Shown here in pieces: positions 22,283 through 29,947 of a stretch of 35,987 nt of DNA; position 1 is the stretch's first letter, and each line of letters begins with the position of its first letter. The position numbers were made by a program, and so were the translations under genes. The notes below the pieces were generated by a model. The model had not been told where the DNA came from, did no database searches, and saw only the letters and a list, made by a program, of their open reading frames with translations. The stretch is from CALACW01 sp002431305 (GTDB taxonomy: Bacteria > Bacillota > Clostridia > Oscillospirales > Acutalibacteraceae): the NCBI GenBank assembly GCA_937890355.1, contig CALACW010000086.1, positions 1-35,987 of the forward strand, given 5' to 3'.

Positions 22283-23501
22283 CTGTAATCACCGCATTAT
22301 ATGATATTTTTTCCGCACGGCACATTATCGTTCCGTCAAAAGTCATTATTTTCAATTCATCTCCGGCATTGACAGCCGAGGCGCTCATAACACGTTTATC
22401 GCCCGAATAAACGGGGAAAAATCCTTTTTTGAGCGAGTTAAGGGGATTGAGCGCATACAGCTTATTCATAACAGAGTCAAGTCTGCGTTCTTTTTCGAAC
22501 ATATAAACAGAAACGGAATCGTTTAAGCGCTTTATTTTATTATCAAATGCTTCTTTCATTCCCGCGTAGACATTCTGCGGAGAATATGCGCGTAAAATTC
22601 TGACAGCCGAATCAAGCGACTGTTTTTTTAACGAATAAACTCCCAAAAACGCCGAATCCGCTCTGTTCCTTAAATTAAAAACCGCATACTTCAGACTGTC
22701 AGCGTCTTCGCTTGCCAATTCCGCAGCTGCGGAAGGTGTCGGCGCTCTCAAATCGGCGGCAAAATCGCACAGGGTAAAATCAGTTTCGTGACCTATCCCC
22801 GTAATAACGGGAATTTCACTTTCCGCGACAGCCCTGACGAGCTTTTCTTCGTTATACCCCCACAAATCCTCTATACTGCCTCCGCCTCTTCCGAGAATTA
22901 TGACGTCGGCACATTTATTTTTATTAAAATACTGAATAGCTTTGATATTATCCGAAGCACATGACGCGCCCTGAACGTTTACGGGATATATTTTTACAGT
23001 GCACAGCGGATATCTCCTTGTCAGCACATTGCAAATATCCCTGACGGCGGCGCCGGTATCGGAGGTTATGACTCCGACGTTTTTAGGAAAACGCGGAACA
23101 GGCTTTTTTCGAGTTTCATCAAAAAGCCCTTCGGAGCTGAGTTTCTTTTTCAGCTGTTCAAAAGCAAGAGCAAGTGCACCCGCCCCCTCGGGCTGCATAT
23201 CGTCGACATAAAGCTGATATATTCCGTCGCGTTCAAAAACGCCGACCCGTCCCTTGCAGACGACGCGCATGCCGTCCTCAGGGACAAAACGTACACGCTG
23301 TGCCGAACGGGCAAACATAACCGCCTTTATAGTGCTCGAATCATCCTTAAGAGTGAAATAGAAATGTCCCGAACGGTAGTGATTCGTAAAATTCGATATT
23401 TCCCCGGCAATAAGAACATTAAAAAGCCTCGAATCGGCATCGAAAAGATTCTTTATATAAAAATTTATCTGAGAAACGCTCAGCGGAGCCGTCTGTATCA
23501 T
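22263..23501 (-). CDS. xseA: Exodeoxyribonuclease VII large subunit
   Basis: XseA is the catalytic subunit of exonuclease VII. In this 412-residue protein the N-terminal OB-fold (residues ~25-100, IAGEISNFTNHYRSGHFYF) binds single-stranded DNA. The nuclease core contains LGRGGGSIEDLWGYNEE and ITGIGHETDFTLCDF, the conserved GRGGGS...GIGHETD signature, then RAPTPSAAAEL. A coiled-coil and C-terminal segment bind XseB. The start overlaps the preceding TsaD-like gene by four bases, with GGAG upstream. Confidence 0.96.
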   Translation of the reverse strand: MIQTAPLSVSQINFYIKNLFDADSRLFNVLIAGEISNFTNHYRSGHFYFTLKDDSSTIKAVMFARSAQRVRFVPEDGMRVVCKGRVGVFERDGIYQLYVDDMQPEGAGALALAFEQLKKKLSSEGLFDETRKKPVPRFPKNVGVITSDTGAAVRDICNVLTRRYPLCTVKIYPVNVQGASCASDNIKAIQYFNKNKCADVIILGRGGGSIEDLWGYNEEKLVRAVAESEIPVITGIGHETDFTLCDFAADLRAPTPSAAAELASEDADSLKYAVFNLRNRADSAFLGVYSLKKQSLDSAVRILRAYSPQNVYAGMKEAFDNKIKRLNDSVSVYMFEKERRLDSVMNKLYALNPLNSLKKGFFPVYSGDKRVMSASAVNAGDELKIMTFDGTIMCRAEKISYNAVITDEKNDL

Positions 23502-24436
23502 AAATTCTCCTTAATATACGCAAGGTAAGCAGTTCCGGCGGCATTATCTGCGGAAAAACCGGGTTCGGCAAAATAACAATTATCAACTCTCGAGAGAATA
23601 TCCTCCCTGATAATGGAATCCGACATAACCCCTCCGGCATACAAAACCGGAACATTACCGAATTTTTCACGCATGTTTACGCACATTTGGTAAGCACAGC
23701 ACCGCAGGGAATCAATACAGTACCTTGCAATGTCGCATTTGTTCTCACCTTTTATGAACATGTCTCTGCACTTATTTTCTATACCGGAAAGACTTACGTT
23801 TCCTTCTCTGAAAAACAGTTTTACGTTATATTTTTTTTCGCTCTGTTTTGCCAGTTTTTCGAGTTGTGCACCCGCGGGAAATCTGATACCGAGCATAACT
23901 CCGACCCTGTCCGCAGCCTGTCCGGCTTTTAAATCAAGGGAAGTAAAAACATTGTGAATATTAAAAATCCTGTCCTCATCGTATTCGACAAACAGTGCGT
24001 CAGTAGTTCCGCCGGAAAAATGAAATGCTATGAACCGGGAACCTATAAGTTCGGATTTACCGGCCGAATAAACCGCCGCCGCGATATGTCCCGCCTGATG
24101 GGAAAATTCATAACGCGGAATATTCAAAGCGGAAGAAATAACCTTGGAATAACCGTTTCCGACCGTAAAACAAGGCATGTACGAATCTAGAGAATCTCTC
24201 GGTGCGTACGAAGCCGAAACGGCACACGGCGAATCACATTCAGACAAAACGCATTCAAGCATTCCGGGCAGATTTCTGCTATGGTGAAAAACCGCGTCCG
24301 ACTGCCTTAGCCCTTTTGCATTTTCGGCTACGGGAAGAAGCTGTTTTTTTGAAACGACTATTCCCTCGCCCTCTTTATATACGGCACATGAGGTTGTATA
24401 GTTGCTCGTGTCAATACCGAGATAAGTTTTCATCAT
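23498..24436 (-). CDS. TsaD/Kae1-like ASKHA protein ('peptidase M22' paralogue)
   Basis: This 312-residue protein belongs to the TsaD/Kae1 (formerly M22) superfamily. Corresponding motifs are GIDTSNYTTS at the N-terminus (phosphate-binding strand), the metal-binding HQAGH at residues 113-117 (TsaD HxxGH), FSGGTTDALF where TsaD has SGGHT, GQAADRVGVMLG for GEAFDKVAK, GGVMSDSI for GGVAAN, and SADNAAGTAYL for the terminal DNG motif. Several positions differ from true TsaD, so it is probably a paralogue with its own substrate, not the main tRNA t6A enzyme. In clostridial genomes the gene typically sits between nusB and xseA, as here. The actual role is unknown to me. It starts a few bases after nusB, with no strong ribosome-binding site of its own. 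Confidence 0.82.
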   Translation of the reverse strand: MMKTYLGIDTSNYTTSCAVYKEGEGIVVSKKQLLPVAENAKGLRQSDAVFHHSRNLPGMLECVLSECDSPCAVSASYAPRDSLDSYMPCFTVGNGYSKVISSALNIPRYEFSHQAGHIAAAVYSAGKSELIGSRFIAFHFSGGTTDALFVEYDEDRIFNIHNVFTSLDLKAGQAADRVGVMLGIRFPAGAQLEKLAKQSEKKYNVKLFFREGNVSLSGIENKCRDMFIKGENKCDIARYCIDSLRCCAYQMCVNMREKFGNVPVLYAGGVMSDSIIREDILSRVDNCYFAEPGFSADNAAGTAYLAYIKENL

Positions 24437-24439
24437 AAA

Positions 24440-24952
24440 TCAATAGGCAACGGCAGTTTCGCCGGTATTATCGGCATTTTGGACTTCAGATTCAACTTCA
24501 TGTTCAGGCTCGGCTGTCTCGTTTTCACAAACAGCTCCCGTCTCCCCGAAGTCTAAATTCTTCACCGCAGAGCCCAAAACGGCATTTACGAATGCGGGAT
24601 CCTGCTCGGCGGCGTATTTTTTTGCCAGTTCCACGGCTTCATTTATAGAAACCGCATACGGTACAGAGTCAAAATAAAGAATCTCACACACGGCAAGTCT
24701 CAGCAAAGCGAGAACAACTTTTGAAAGTCTCGTTATTTTCCATCCGCTTGCAAGATAACGGCTGATAGTTAAATCTATTTCCTCAAGAGAATCAAACGTA
24801 CGTCCGGCGAGCGCGGACACGTACGAATCATATTCAAACAGTCCCGCCTCTTTTGCCGTCTTGCACAGCTCATCCACGGTGCTGTCGGGATTGAACTGTT
24901 TTTCAAAAACGATGATAAACGCCTGTTCTCTTGATTCCTGTCTTTTTTTCAT
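24440..24952 (-). CDS. nusB: Transcription antitermination factor NusB
   Basis: NusB binds boxA RNA with NusE (ribosomal protein S10) to support antitermination in rRNA operons. In this 170-residue protein the N-terminal REQAFIIVFEKQFNP and the middle PYAVSINEAVELAKKYAAEQ, then FVNAVLGSAVK, are the standard NusB signatures. An acidic tail of about 35 residues (ETAEPEHEVESEVQN) extends past the usual end. The ATG is preceded by GGAGG. It is first in the long operon and its leader carries a terminator-like hairpin that can also base-pair with this ribosome-binding site. Confidence 0.95.
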   Translation of the reverse strand: MKKRQESREQAFIIVFEKQFNPDSTVDELCKTAKEAGLFEYDSYVSALAGRTFDSLEEIDLTISRYLASGWKITRLSKVVLALLRLAVCEILYFDSVPYAVSINEAVELAKKYAAEQDPAFVNAVLGSAVKNLDFGETGAVCENETAEPEHEVESEVQNADNTGETAVAY

Positions 24953-24971
24953 TGAGTACCTCCGATAAAAC

Positions 24972-25005
24972 TTTAAGACCCCCGGTTTTCGCCGGAGGTC
25001 TTAAA
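24972..25005 (-). terminator. Terminator-like hairpin in the nusB leader
   Basis: On minus-strand RNA a 14-base stem (24992-25005 with 24972-24985, one G-U pair) with a 6-base loop is followed by GTTTTATC. It comes after spoIIIAH and could end that operon. It also lies about 45 bases downstream of a strong promoter and only 20 bases before the nusB ATG, so it may work as an attenuator. Its 5' arm contains ACCTCCG, the exact complement of the nusB site CGGAGGT. Confidence 0.75.
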
Positions 25006-25055
25006 ACGACATTGCTTTACGCTTTAAAATAAGCAATTCCTGCGAATTTTCTTAT

Positions 25056-25083
25056 ATTATAGCATAAAATAAAAAATATACAA
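25056..25083 (-). promoter_or_regulatory. Promoter of the nusB operon
   Basis: On the minus strand a perfect -10 TATAAT (25056-25061) with extended TGC, a 16-base spacer and a -35-like TTGTAT (25078-25083) lie between spoIIIAH and nusB. This makes the housekeeping run independent of the sporulation operon upstream. Confidence 0.7.
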
Positions 25084-25090
25084 GAGTTTT

Positions 25091-25630
25091 TTATTTAGCG
25101 CCGATAATTGTTATGTTTTCGGGGGATATTTTCAGATTATTCTGAACGATTTCGCGTATCTGTAAAACAGAATTATCCGTAAGATACCTGTCCTCTACGA
25201 TAACCTCAACACTGTCCGTGTTTACAACGCATACACATTCTCCGCCGATTTTGGCGCTGACGAGCGATTCGATATTACTTTCGGTTATCTTGTTGTCCGA
25301 AATATCTGTCAGCGAAGCGGAAGCCGACGCAACGGCGTCATTATCGCTCGACGGCGCGCTTATAATCTCCTTGAGAGAAGCAACGGATTTATCATACGCT
25401 TCATTTCTGGAGAGTCTTGCCGAGGCAAAATACTCCTTATTTTCACCTGCATTTACATACTGCGCATCGCCGAGATTATGTACGTTCTCCGCGCTTATAT
25501 TTGACTCTCCCTCTGCGGGAACGATTTTTTCACGCCCGGAAGTAAGATACCAATTGGCAAGCACCGCCGCTCCGAGAACTATTACGATTCCCGAGAGAAT
25601 CAATTGCTTTTTCTTTACAGTTTTGCTCAT
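25091..25630 (-). CDS. spoIIIAH: Stage III sporulation protein AH
   Basis: SpoIIIAH is the mother-cell half of the zipper with forespore SpoIIQ and forms a ring of the feeding channel. In this 179-residue protein one N-terminal membrane helix (residues ~11-30, LILSGIVIVLGAAVLANWYL) is followed by a Ser/Asn-rich linker and the YscJ/FliF-like ring-building domain at the C-terminus (CVCVVNTDSVEVIVEDRYL... ENITI). The family LSRNEAYDKSVASLKEI segment is present. It is shorter than the B. subtilis protein (about 218 residues), mainly in the linker. It is last of the eight-gene operon and has a good AGGAG site. Confidence 0.93.
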   Translation of the reverse strand: MSKTVKKKQLILSGIVIVLGAAVLANWYLTSGREKIVPAEGESNISAENVHNLGDAQYVNAGENKEYFASARLSRNEAYDKSVASLKEIISAPSSDNDAVASASASLTDISDNKITESNIESLVSAKIGGECVCVVNTDSVEVIVEDRYLTDNSVLQIREIVQNNLKISPENITIIGAK

Positions 25631-25649
25631 AAAACACTGCTCCTTTAAT

Positions 25650-26198
25650 TTATTTGCCCACGTAGATTCTGTCCGAACCTATGTTATAAAGAGATGAGAT
25701 CAGAGATTTGATCTCGTTTTTTATGACCGCGCTTTCACCTCCGTCGCAGACAACCGCAACTCCGCGTATTACGGGCGCGTCGATTCGCACAATAAGTCCG
25801 TCCGGCTGACCTGCATTACCCTCGGTATATATGTATTCACTGTCTTTGAAAATAGAATCGTTTTCTCTTTTTTCGTTGATATCCTGTGCATAGTGAATAG
25901 TTCCCGTACTCTGAAGACTTACGCTTACACTGACCTTTCCGACGCCGTCTATATTTGAAACAAGGGCGGTTATTTTTTGTCCGAGAACATCCTCAATGCA
26001 TTCAATCTCCGTTTTTTCGGCATTTTCCGCTTGATTTTTAGTTCCCGATACGGTTTTTCTGTCGCTTGAACCGATACCGCCGAAGGCAATAACTAAAACC
26101 AAAACCGCAGCCGAAAAGAGAATAAACGCCGTTTTTTTATCCTCTTTTAATTTTTCCGCAGTTTTTTTGATTTTATCTTTTAAATTCTGTTTATTCAT
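25650..26198 (-). CDS. spoIIIAG: Stage III sporulation protein AG
   Basis: SpoIIIAG builds the large central ring of the mother cell-forespore channel. This 182-residue protein has one N-terminal membrane helix (TAFILFSAAVLVLVIAFGGIG) and a periplasm-like ring-building domain (CIEDVLGQKITALVSNIDG, VGKVSVSVSLQSTG) that matches the family. GVAVVCDGG marks the conserved C-terminal strand. I chose the ATG at 26198, nine bases after GGAG. The ATG at 26204 is only three bases from it. The spoIIIAF stop lies between that site and the start, so the genes are coupled. Confidence 0.93.
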   Translation of the reverse strand: MNKQNLKDKIKKTAEKLKEDKKTAFILFSAAVLVLVIAFGGIGSSDRKTVSGTKNQAENAEKTEIECIEDVLGQKITALVSNIDGVGKVSVSVSLQSTGTIHYAQDINEKRENDSIFKDSEYIYTEGNAGQPDGLIVRIDAPVIRGVAVVCDGGESAVIKNEIKSLISSLYNIGSDRIYVGK

Positions 26199-26204
26199 AT
26201 TCAT

Positions 26205-26624
26205 TCACTCCGTAACAATACGTACTTGCGAAAGCACAATATTCCCTAAAACCTGCTCTATCTGTTCAGTCTTATTTTTATCCTTTTCTGATACTTTAAC
26301 AACAAGAACGTCGGAATCATAATAAATATCCGGTTCGTCTTCGCAAATACCGTGCAGAACGTTTTTACAGATTGAAATCACCGCGTTACCGGCGGATTGA
26401 ATAATTTCTTCGTCGGAAAAAGTAAAGCCCGAATTACTGTTTATATTTGAATCTTCCGCTAACTCAAAATTTCCGATAAAAGAAAAAATCAGACTCAAAG
26501 TCAGAACGAAAAGGCAAAGTTTCAGCGTTTTCTTCATTTTATCCGAACCGTTCAGCCACAGAGCAACAGAACCGATTACAGAGAAAACGCATACGGACAA
26601 AATTCCGCCGATAATATTTTCCAT
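26205..26624 (-). CDS. spoIIIAF: Stage III sporulation protein AF
   Basis: SpoIIIAF is a membrane component of the sporulation channel complex. This 139-residue protein has two N-terminal membrane helices (ENIIGGILSVCVFSVIGSVA, then TLKLCLFVLTLSLIFSFIG) and a soluble C-terminal ring-building-like domain (DVLVVKVSEKDKNKTEQIEQ). I chose the ATG at 26624 because GAGGAG lies eight bases upstream, and the GTG at 26633 overlaps it. It is the least conserved SpoIIIA protein and is identified mainly by its shape and place in the operon. Confidence 0.9.
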   Translation of the reverse strand: MENIIGGILSVCVFSVIGSVALWLNGSDKMKKTLKLCLFVLTLSLIFSFIGNFELAEDSNINSNSGFTFSDEEIIQSAGNAVISICKNVLHGICEDEPDIYYDSDVLVVKVSEKDKNKTEQIEQVLGNIVLSQVRIVTE

Positions 26625-26690
26625 CGCAGTCACTCCTCATTATGACAAGTTTTATACTTTACAGAATACAAACATGTAAAGTGTTTTGTT

Positions 26691-27821
26691 TTACACATCA
26701 TTAACACCGCCCGCACACAGCATTAAAGTACACGAACAGCATATATACAGCGAAAAAATACACAATGCCGTCATCAATTTAACAAAATTGATAAAACCGT
26801 CATACATAGAGGCGTTCATTTCAAAATTAAACATCAGATTTACCGCCTTGATAAGTCTCAAAGTCACGCTCCACGCCAAAAGTCTCACAAATAAGGGCAG
26901 ACACAGCAAAGCCATCACGACGACACACGAAACAATTACCGTACTCTGTGCGGTTTTAACTCCGGTAAGAACCGCTGATATTCCGTCGCTGACGTACGAA
27001 CCGACTATGGGAACCAGATTCCCCGCAGCAAACTTAATTCCTCTCAAAGCCAATGAATCGGAAACAGAACCGAAAACATTTTTTATGCTTAAAAATCCGG
27101 TAAAAACGGATCCGACAATTCCGAGCACGGCCGAGACCGTTTTCATTACGCAGTCGGTAAGCGAACTTAAGTTAAAAAACGGACTCAGAGCTCCGCAGGC
27201 ACTAAGAGCGAAAAACATTAAAACAGCATACTTTACAACATCCGAACAAAGAAACGCCAAAATTTCGCTTGCTGCCGTTACTCCCATTTTATAAGCAAGA
27301 GCGCCTCCTCCGCGTCCGGACACAGCCTCTATCGTACACACGAGCGGACATACCGCCTTCAAGAATGAGTTAAGACTGCCCACATATCGTTCAAACGACG
27401 AAATACACTCCGACATAGCGGTGCAAAGAGAATAAACGCATATAACCGGACACAGCATATCCGCTCTGAATGACAGTCCGCGCGAATCAAACACGTCTGT
27501 CAGCGAAAATAAAAGTGTTATACACATAATTAAAGTAAATGTCTTTACAGGTTTTTCTATTTCATCTTTTATTTTATCGACAGTATACGACATCATTTGT
27601 GTAAAGCTAACATCTTTCAAATCGGACATTTTAAAATCTGAAACACAGTTCTCGTCAAGCGTTTCACTTGTCAATTTATCAAATGTTTCCGTCATATTGA
27701 AAAAAGCGGATTCACCTTTGTTTTTATTCGAAGCCGATGAAGAAAAAGAAAGAAAAACGCATACCGCAAGCACAGAGACTATTACGCAGATTACTTTTAA
27801 TTTTCCGTTCACATTTAACAT
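26691..27821 (-). CDS. spoIIIAE: Stage III sporulation protein AE
   Basis: SpoIIIAE is the main polytopic membrane protein of the channel and is thought to act with SpoIIIAA in export. In this 376-residue protein an N-terminal signal-like helix (VICVIVSVLAVCVFLSF) is followed by a linker and about seven membrane helices. SLNSFLKAVCPLVCTIEAVSG and GIKFAAGNLVPIVGSYVSDG are recognisable family segments. It starts ten bases after spoIIIAD with a GAGGG site. Confidence 0.95.
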   Translation of the reverse strand: MLNVNGKLKVICVIVSVLAVCVFLSFSSSASNKNKGESAFFNMTETFDKLTSETLDENCVSDFKMSDLKDVSFTQMMSYTVDKIKDEIEKPVKTFTLIMCITLLFSLTDVFDSRGLSFRADMLCPVICVYSLCTAMSECISSFERYVGSLNSFLKAVCPLVCTIEAVSGRGGGALAYKMGVTAASEILAFLCSDVVKYAVLMFFALSACGALSPFFNLSSLTDCVMKTVSAVLGIVGSVFTGFLSIKNVFGSVSDSLALRGIKFAAGNLVPIVGSYVSDGISAVLTGVKTAQSTVIVSCVVVMALLCLPLFVRLLAWSVTLRLIKAVNLMFNFEMNASMYDGFINFVKLMTALCIFSLYICCSCTLMLCAGGVNDV

Positions 27822-27830
27822 CCCGTTCCC

Positions 27831-28217
27831 TCAATTCCGAACAAGCGAACATACAAATTCGATTGTTTTTGTTATATACGGAACAACGAGAGCAAGCATT
27901 ATTATTTTTGCCGCCAATGCCGTCTTCTGCGCGGAAGACACGGCTCCCGCATCCTCGAGAATATCCGAAGCAAATCCCGTTATTACCGCAATTCCCGTTA
28001 GTTTCAGCGCCGTCTTTATTATTTGAGAATCAACCCCGGCAGTTGAAGACGACGCATATATCATATCGATTATTTTCCCGATATACGGGTAGGTCCACAT
28101 GGCAAGCACAGCAAAAACCGCAATCTGCATAACTACGGAAAACTCCGGTTTTGACTGAGACAAAAGCATATAAACGCATGCGCATACAACAGCAAGAGCC
28201 AGTATTTTAAGCGTCAT
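27831..28217 (-). CDS. spoIIIAD: Stage III sporulation protein AD
   Basis: SpoIIIAD is a small multi-helix membrane protein of the channel complex. In this 128-residue protein about four membrane helices are visible. QIIKTALKLTGIAVITGFASDILEDAGAVSSAQK is the hallmark region of the family, with the GxAxDxLxDxG pattern. The ATG overlaps the spoIIIAC stop by four bases. SpoIIIAC and AD resemble each other and the small export-apparatus proteins of secretion systems. Confidence 0.94.
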   Translation of the reverse strand: MTLKILALAVVCACVYMLLSQSKPEFSVVMQIAVFAVLAMWTYPYIGKIIDMIYASSSTAGVDSQIIKTALKLTGIAVITGFASDILEDAGAVSSAQKTALAAKIIMLALVVPYITKTIEFVCSLVRN

Positions 28218-28408
28218 AAGCCGAACACCGACTTTATGTAACGGAACAGTTCGTTTATATCGGGAATTATCATCATTAATACAATCACAAGCCCTGCAAG
28301 TGTAACAATCATCGTATACTCTTCCCTGCCCGATTTAGAAAGTATCTGATTTACAACCGCGACGATTATTCCTATCGCCGCTATACGAAAAATAATATCA
28401 ACGTCCAT
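28214..28408 (-). CDS. spoIIIAC: Stage III sporulation protein AC
   Basis: This 64-residue protein has two membrane helices (DIIFRIAAIGIIVAVVNQIL and TMIVTLAGLVIVLMMIIPDI), the usual size and form of SpoIIIAC. QILSKSGREEY between them is characteristic. I chose the ATG at 28408 because the longer reading adds a Cys-rich, non-family N-terminus that overlaps spoIIIAB in another frame. The chosen start also leaves an eight-base gap after spoIIIAB with a weak AGGTG site. Confidence 0.93.
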   Translation of the reverse strand: MDVDIIFRIAAIGIIVAVVNQILSKSGREEYTMIVTLAGLVIVLMMIIPDINELFRYIKSVFGL

Positions 28409-28416
28409 ATTTTCAC

Positions 28417-28920
28417 CTATATCACAACAAGCGCCGCCGTACAGCCTATGAAAATAACCGCTGCACACTTCGCCCTCATATCTTTTTTTTCATATTCCGC
28501 AAGATTTTTTAATTTTATTTCAATTTCTTCAAGATATATTTTCATTGTTTTCTCCTGCGTATAAATGTCCCCTGCACTTACCGCGCTTATAAAACGTCGG
28601 ACAAGAGCTTTTTCGCCGGAATTCAGAATTCTGCATTCGTGCTCTACGGACTCATTCCATGACCGTGCAAGATTTGTCCCGTTTTCGGCTTTTTTGCATG
28701 CGTTTTCTGCGAACTTGAGAACGGATGAATTTTCATTTTTTAATATATCAAAAACGACTTCCGTGATTTCGCGTCCCGATGCTGAAGAATACACGCCGAA
28801 AAGATATGTAAATTTATAAAAACTTTCAAAAAATTTAATTTTCTTCATAGTTTGATACCGCATAAAAACCGCATAGAAAACGGCAGGTATACATATGAAA
28901 ACCGCGGCGGCTGTATTCAT
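28417..28920 (-). CDS. spoIIIAB: Stage III sporulation protein AB
   Basis: SpoIIIAB is a GspF-like membrane protein with helices at both ends: TAAAVFICIPAVFYAVFMRY at the N-terminus and CAAVIFIGCTAALVVI at the C-terminus, with a soluble helical bundle between. FFESFYKFTYLFGVYSSASGR is typical. It is 167 residues, close to the usual 170. It resembles the inner-membrane platform of type II/IV secretion systems, as SpoIIIAA resembles their ATPase. A perfect AGGAGG precedes the ATG. Confidence 0.94.
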   Translation of the reverse strand: MNTAAAVFICIPAVFYAVFMRYQTMKKIKFFESFYKFTYLFGVYSSASGREITEVVFDILKNENSSVLKFAENACKKAENGTNLARSWNESVEHECRILNSGEKALVRRFISAVSAGDIYTQEKTMKIYLEEIEIKLKNLAEYEKKDMRAKCAAVIFIGCTAALVVI

Positions 28921-28934
28921 TTTTTTTGCGCCTC

Positions 28935-29840
28935 CTATATAATTTCCTTCACTTTTCCGGGAATATTTTTACCCTCAAGAATGACTGTTTTTTTGAATTT
29001 TCCGTCTTTGACGAGATCTCCTATCCCCTCTTTTTCATATAAGTCCTCAATATTCGAGGCATGAACGCTGACCCCGGCAAAAACACCGCAGTCAAGTATT
29101 TTTTCGGTAATAAGAGCGTCCTTAAACGACAGCTCGTCCGAAATTATAATATCCGGACACAGAGAGCGAAGCGCAGTTTCGAATGCTCGTTCTTTCGTAT
29201 ACCCTTTTATAACGTCACAGCACTTAAGTTCACCGGCAGATACACATTCCGACAGTTCGAACCGCTCGTCAGCCAAGGTTACGCGCGGATACCCGTATTT
29301 CGGATTTTCCGACAGTGCAACGGCGATATCTCTGAGAATCGTCGTTTTACCGCTTCCCGGAGGTCCCGCAATAAGAAAACTGCACAGTCCGTTTTTAAAA
29401 ATTTCAGAGCATATAAAATCGGCGCAACGTTTGTGTGAGCGCGCAAGTCTTATATTAAGAGACTCAATATCGCGGAAACTTTCTCCGTTTTTAACGGCCG
29501 TGGCGCCTATGCCGATTCTGTGCCCGCCGTTTAACGTTATAAATCCGTTTGCCAGTTCATCAAAATGACTGTAAAGCGAATACCCCGACGCTCTTGCGAT
29601 AATCTGTTCAATATCTTCCTTATCCGCAAACAGACATCTTTGAGAAAACAATCTGCTGACCGAGCCTGAATTTACGGCAAATACCGCGCCGAATCCGCCG
29701 TAAAACATAACGGGTTTATCTTTGCGTATGCGTATTTCGGTCACAGAACCGAGAATATCCTCAGGCAGATTTTCAAAACATAATCTTATTTTTTCGGGCA
29801 GTATGCACAGCACGTTTTCAAATTCCGACGCTTTTAACAT
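28935..29840 (-). CDS. spoIIIAA: Stage III sporulation protein AA (secretion-type ATPase)
   Basis: SpoIIIAA is the cytoplasmic ATPase of the sporulation channel and is related to VirB11/GspE ATPases. In this 301-residue protein Walker A AGPPGSGKTTILRD lies at about residues 157-170, the Walker B-like region is CPDIIISDELS, and the N-terminal domain contains EIRIRKDKPVMF and the family GYSLYSHFDELANGFITLNG. It is first in the operon, with an AGGTGA site about eight bases before the ATG and a candidate sigma-E promoter about 50 bases upstream. Confidence 0.96.
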   Translation of the reverse strand: MLKASEFENVLCILPEKIRLCFENLPEDILGSVTEIRIRKDKPVMFYGGFGAVFAVNSGSVSRLFSQRCLFADKEDIEQIIARASGYSLYSHFDELANGFITLNGGHRIGIGATAVKNGESFRDIESLNIRLARSHKRCADFICSEIFKNGLCSFLIAGPPGSGKTTILRDIAVALSENPKYGYPRVTLADERFELSECVSAGELKCCDVIKGYTKERAFETALRSLCPDIIISDELSFKDALITEKILDCGVFAGVSVHASNIEDLYEKEGIGDLVKDGKFKKTVILEGKNIPGKVKEII

Positions 29841-29878
29841 TTTTCCGTCACCTTTTTAAATTTTATATTATATTACTA

Positions 29879-29907
29879 TTGATAATTAATAAAACATATG
29901 CTAAAAT
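29879..29907 (+). promoter_or_regulatory. Promoter of the YfhO-LysM gene
   Basis: A -35 TTGATA (29879-29884), a 17-base spacer and a -10 TAAAAT (29902-29907) with an extended TGC are present. The start of transcription is expected about 35 bases before the TTG start codon. The region overlaps the divergent sporulation promoter. Confidence 0.65.
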
Positions 29908-29921
29908 ATTGAAGTATATGC
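29893..29921 (-). promoter_or_regulatory. Candidate sigma-E promoter of the spoIIIA operon
   Basis: On the minus strand GCATATA (29915-29921) fits the sigma-E -35 KMATATT at 6 of 7 positions. Fourteen bases later CATATGTT (29893-29900) fits the -10 CATACAHT at 6 of 8. spoIIIA is a sigma-E operon in B. subtilis, so the match is expected. It overlaps the divergent YfhO-type promoter. Confidence 0.5.
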
Positions 29922-29947
29922 AAACTAACGAAAGGATATGATCTTAA

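Noticed and set aside
25022..25035. boxA element in the nusB leader
   Set aside because: TGCTTATTTT shares only part of the boxA consensus, which is too little to claim as a feature.
28409..28468. N-terminal extension of spoIIIAC
   Set aside because: It overlaps spoIIIAB in another frame, does not resemble the family and lacks a better ribosome-binding site than the internal ATG.
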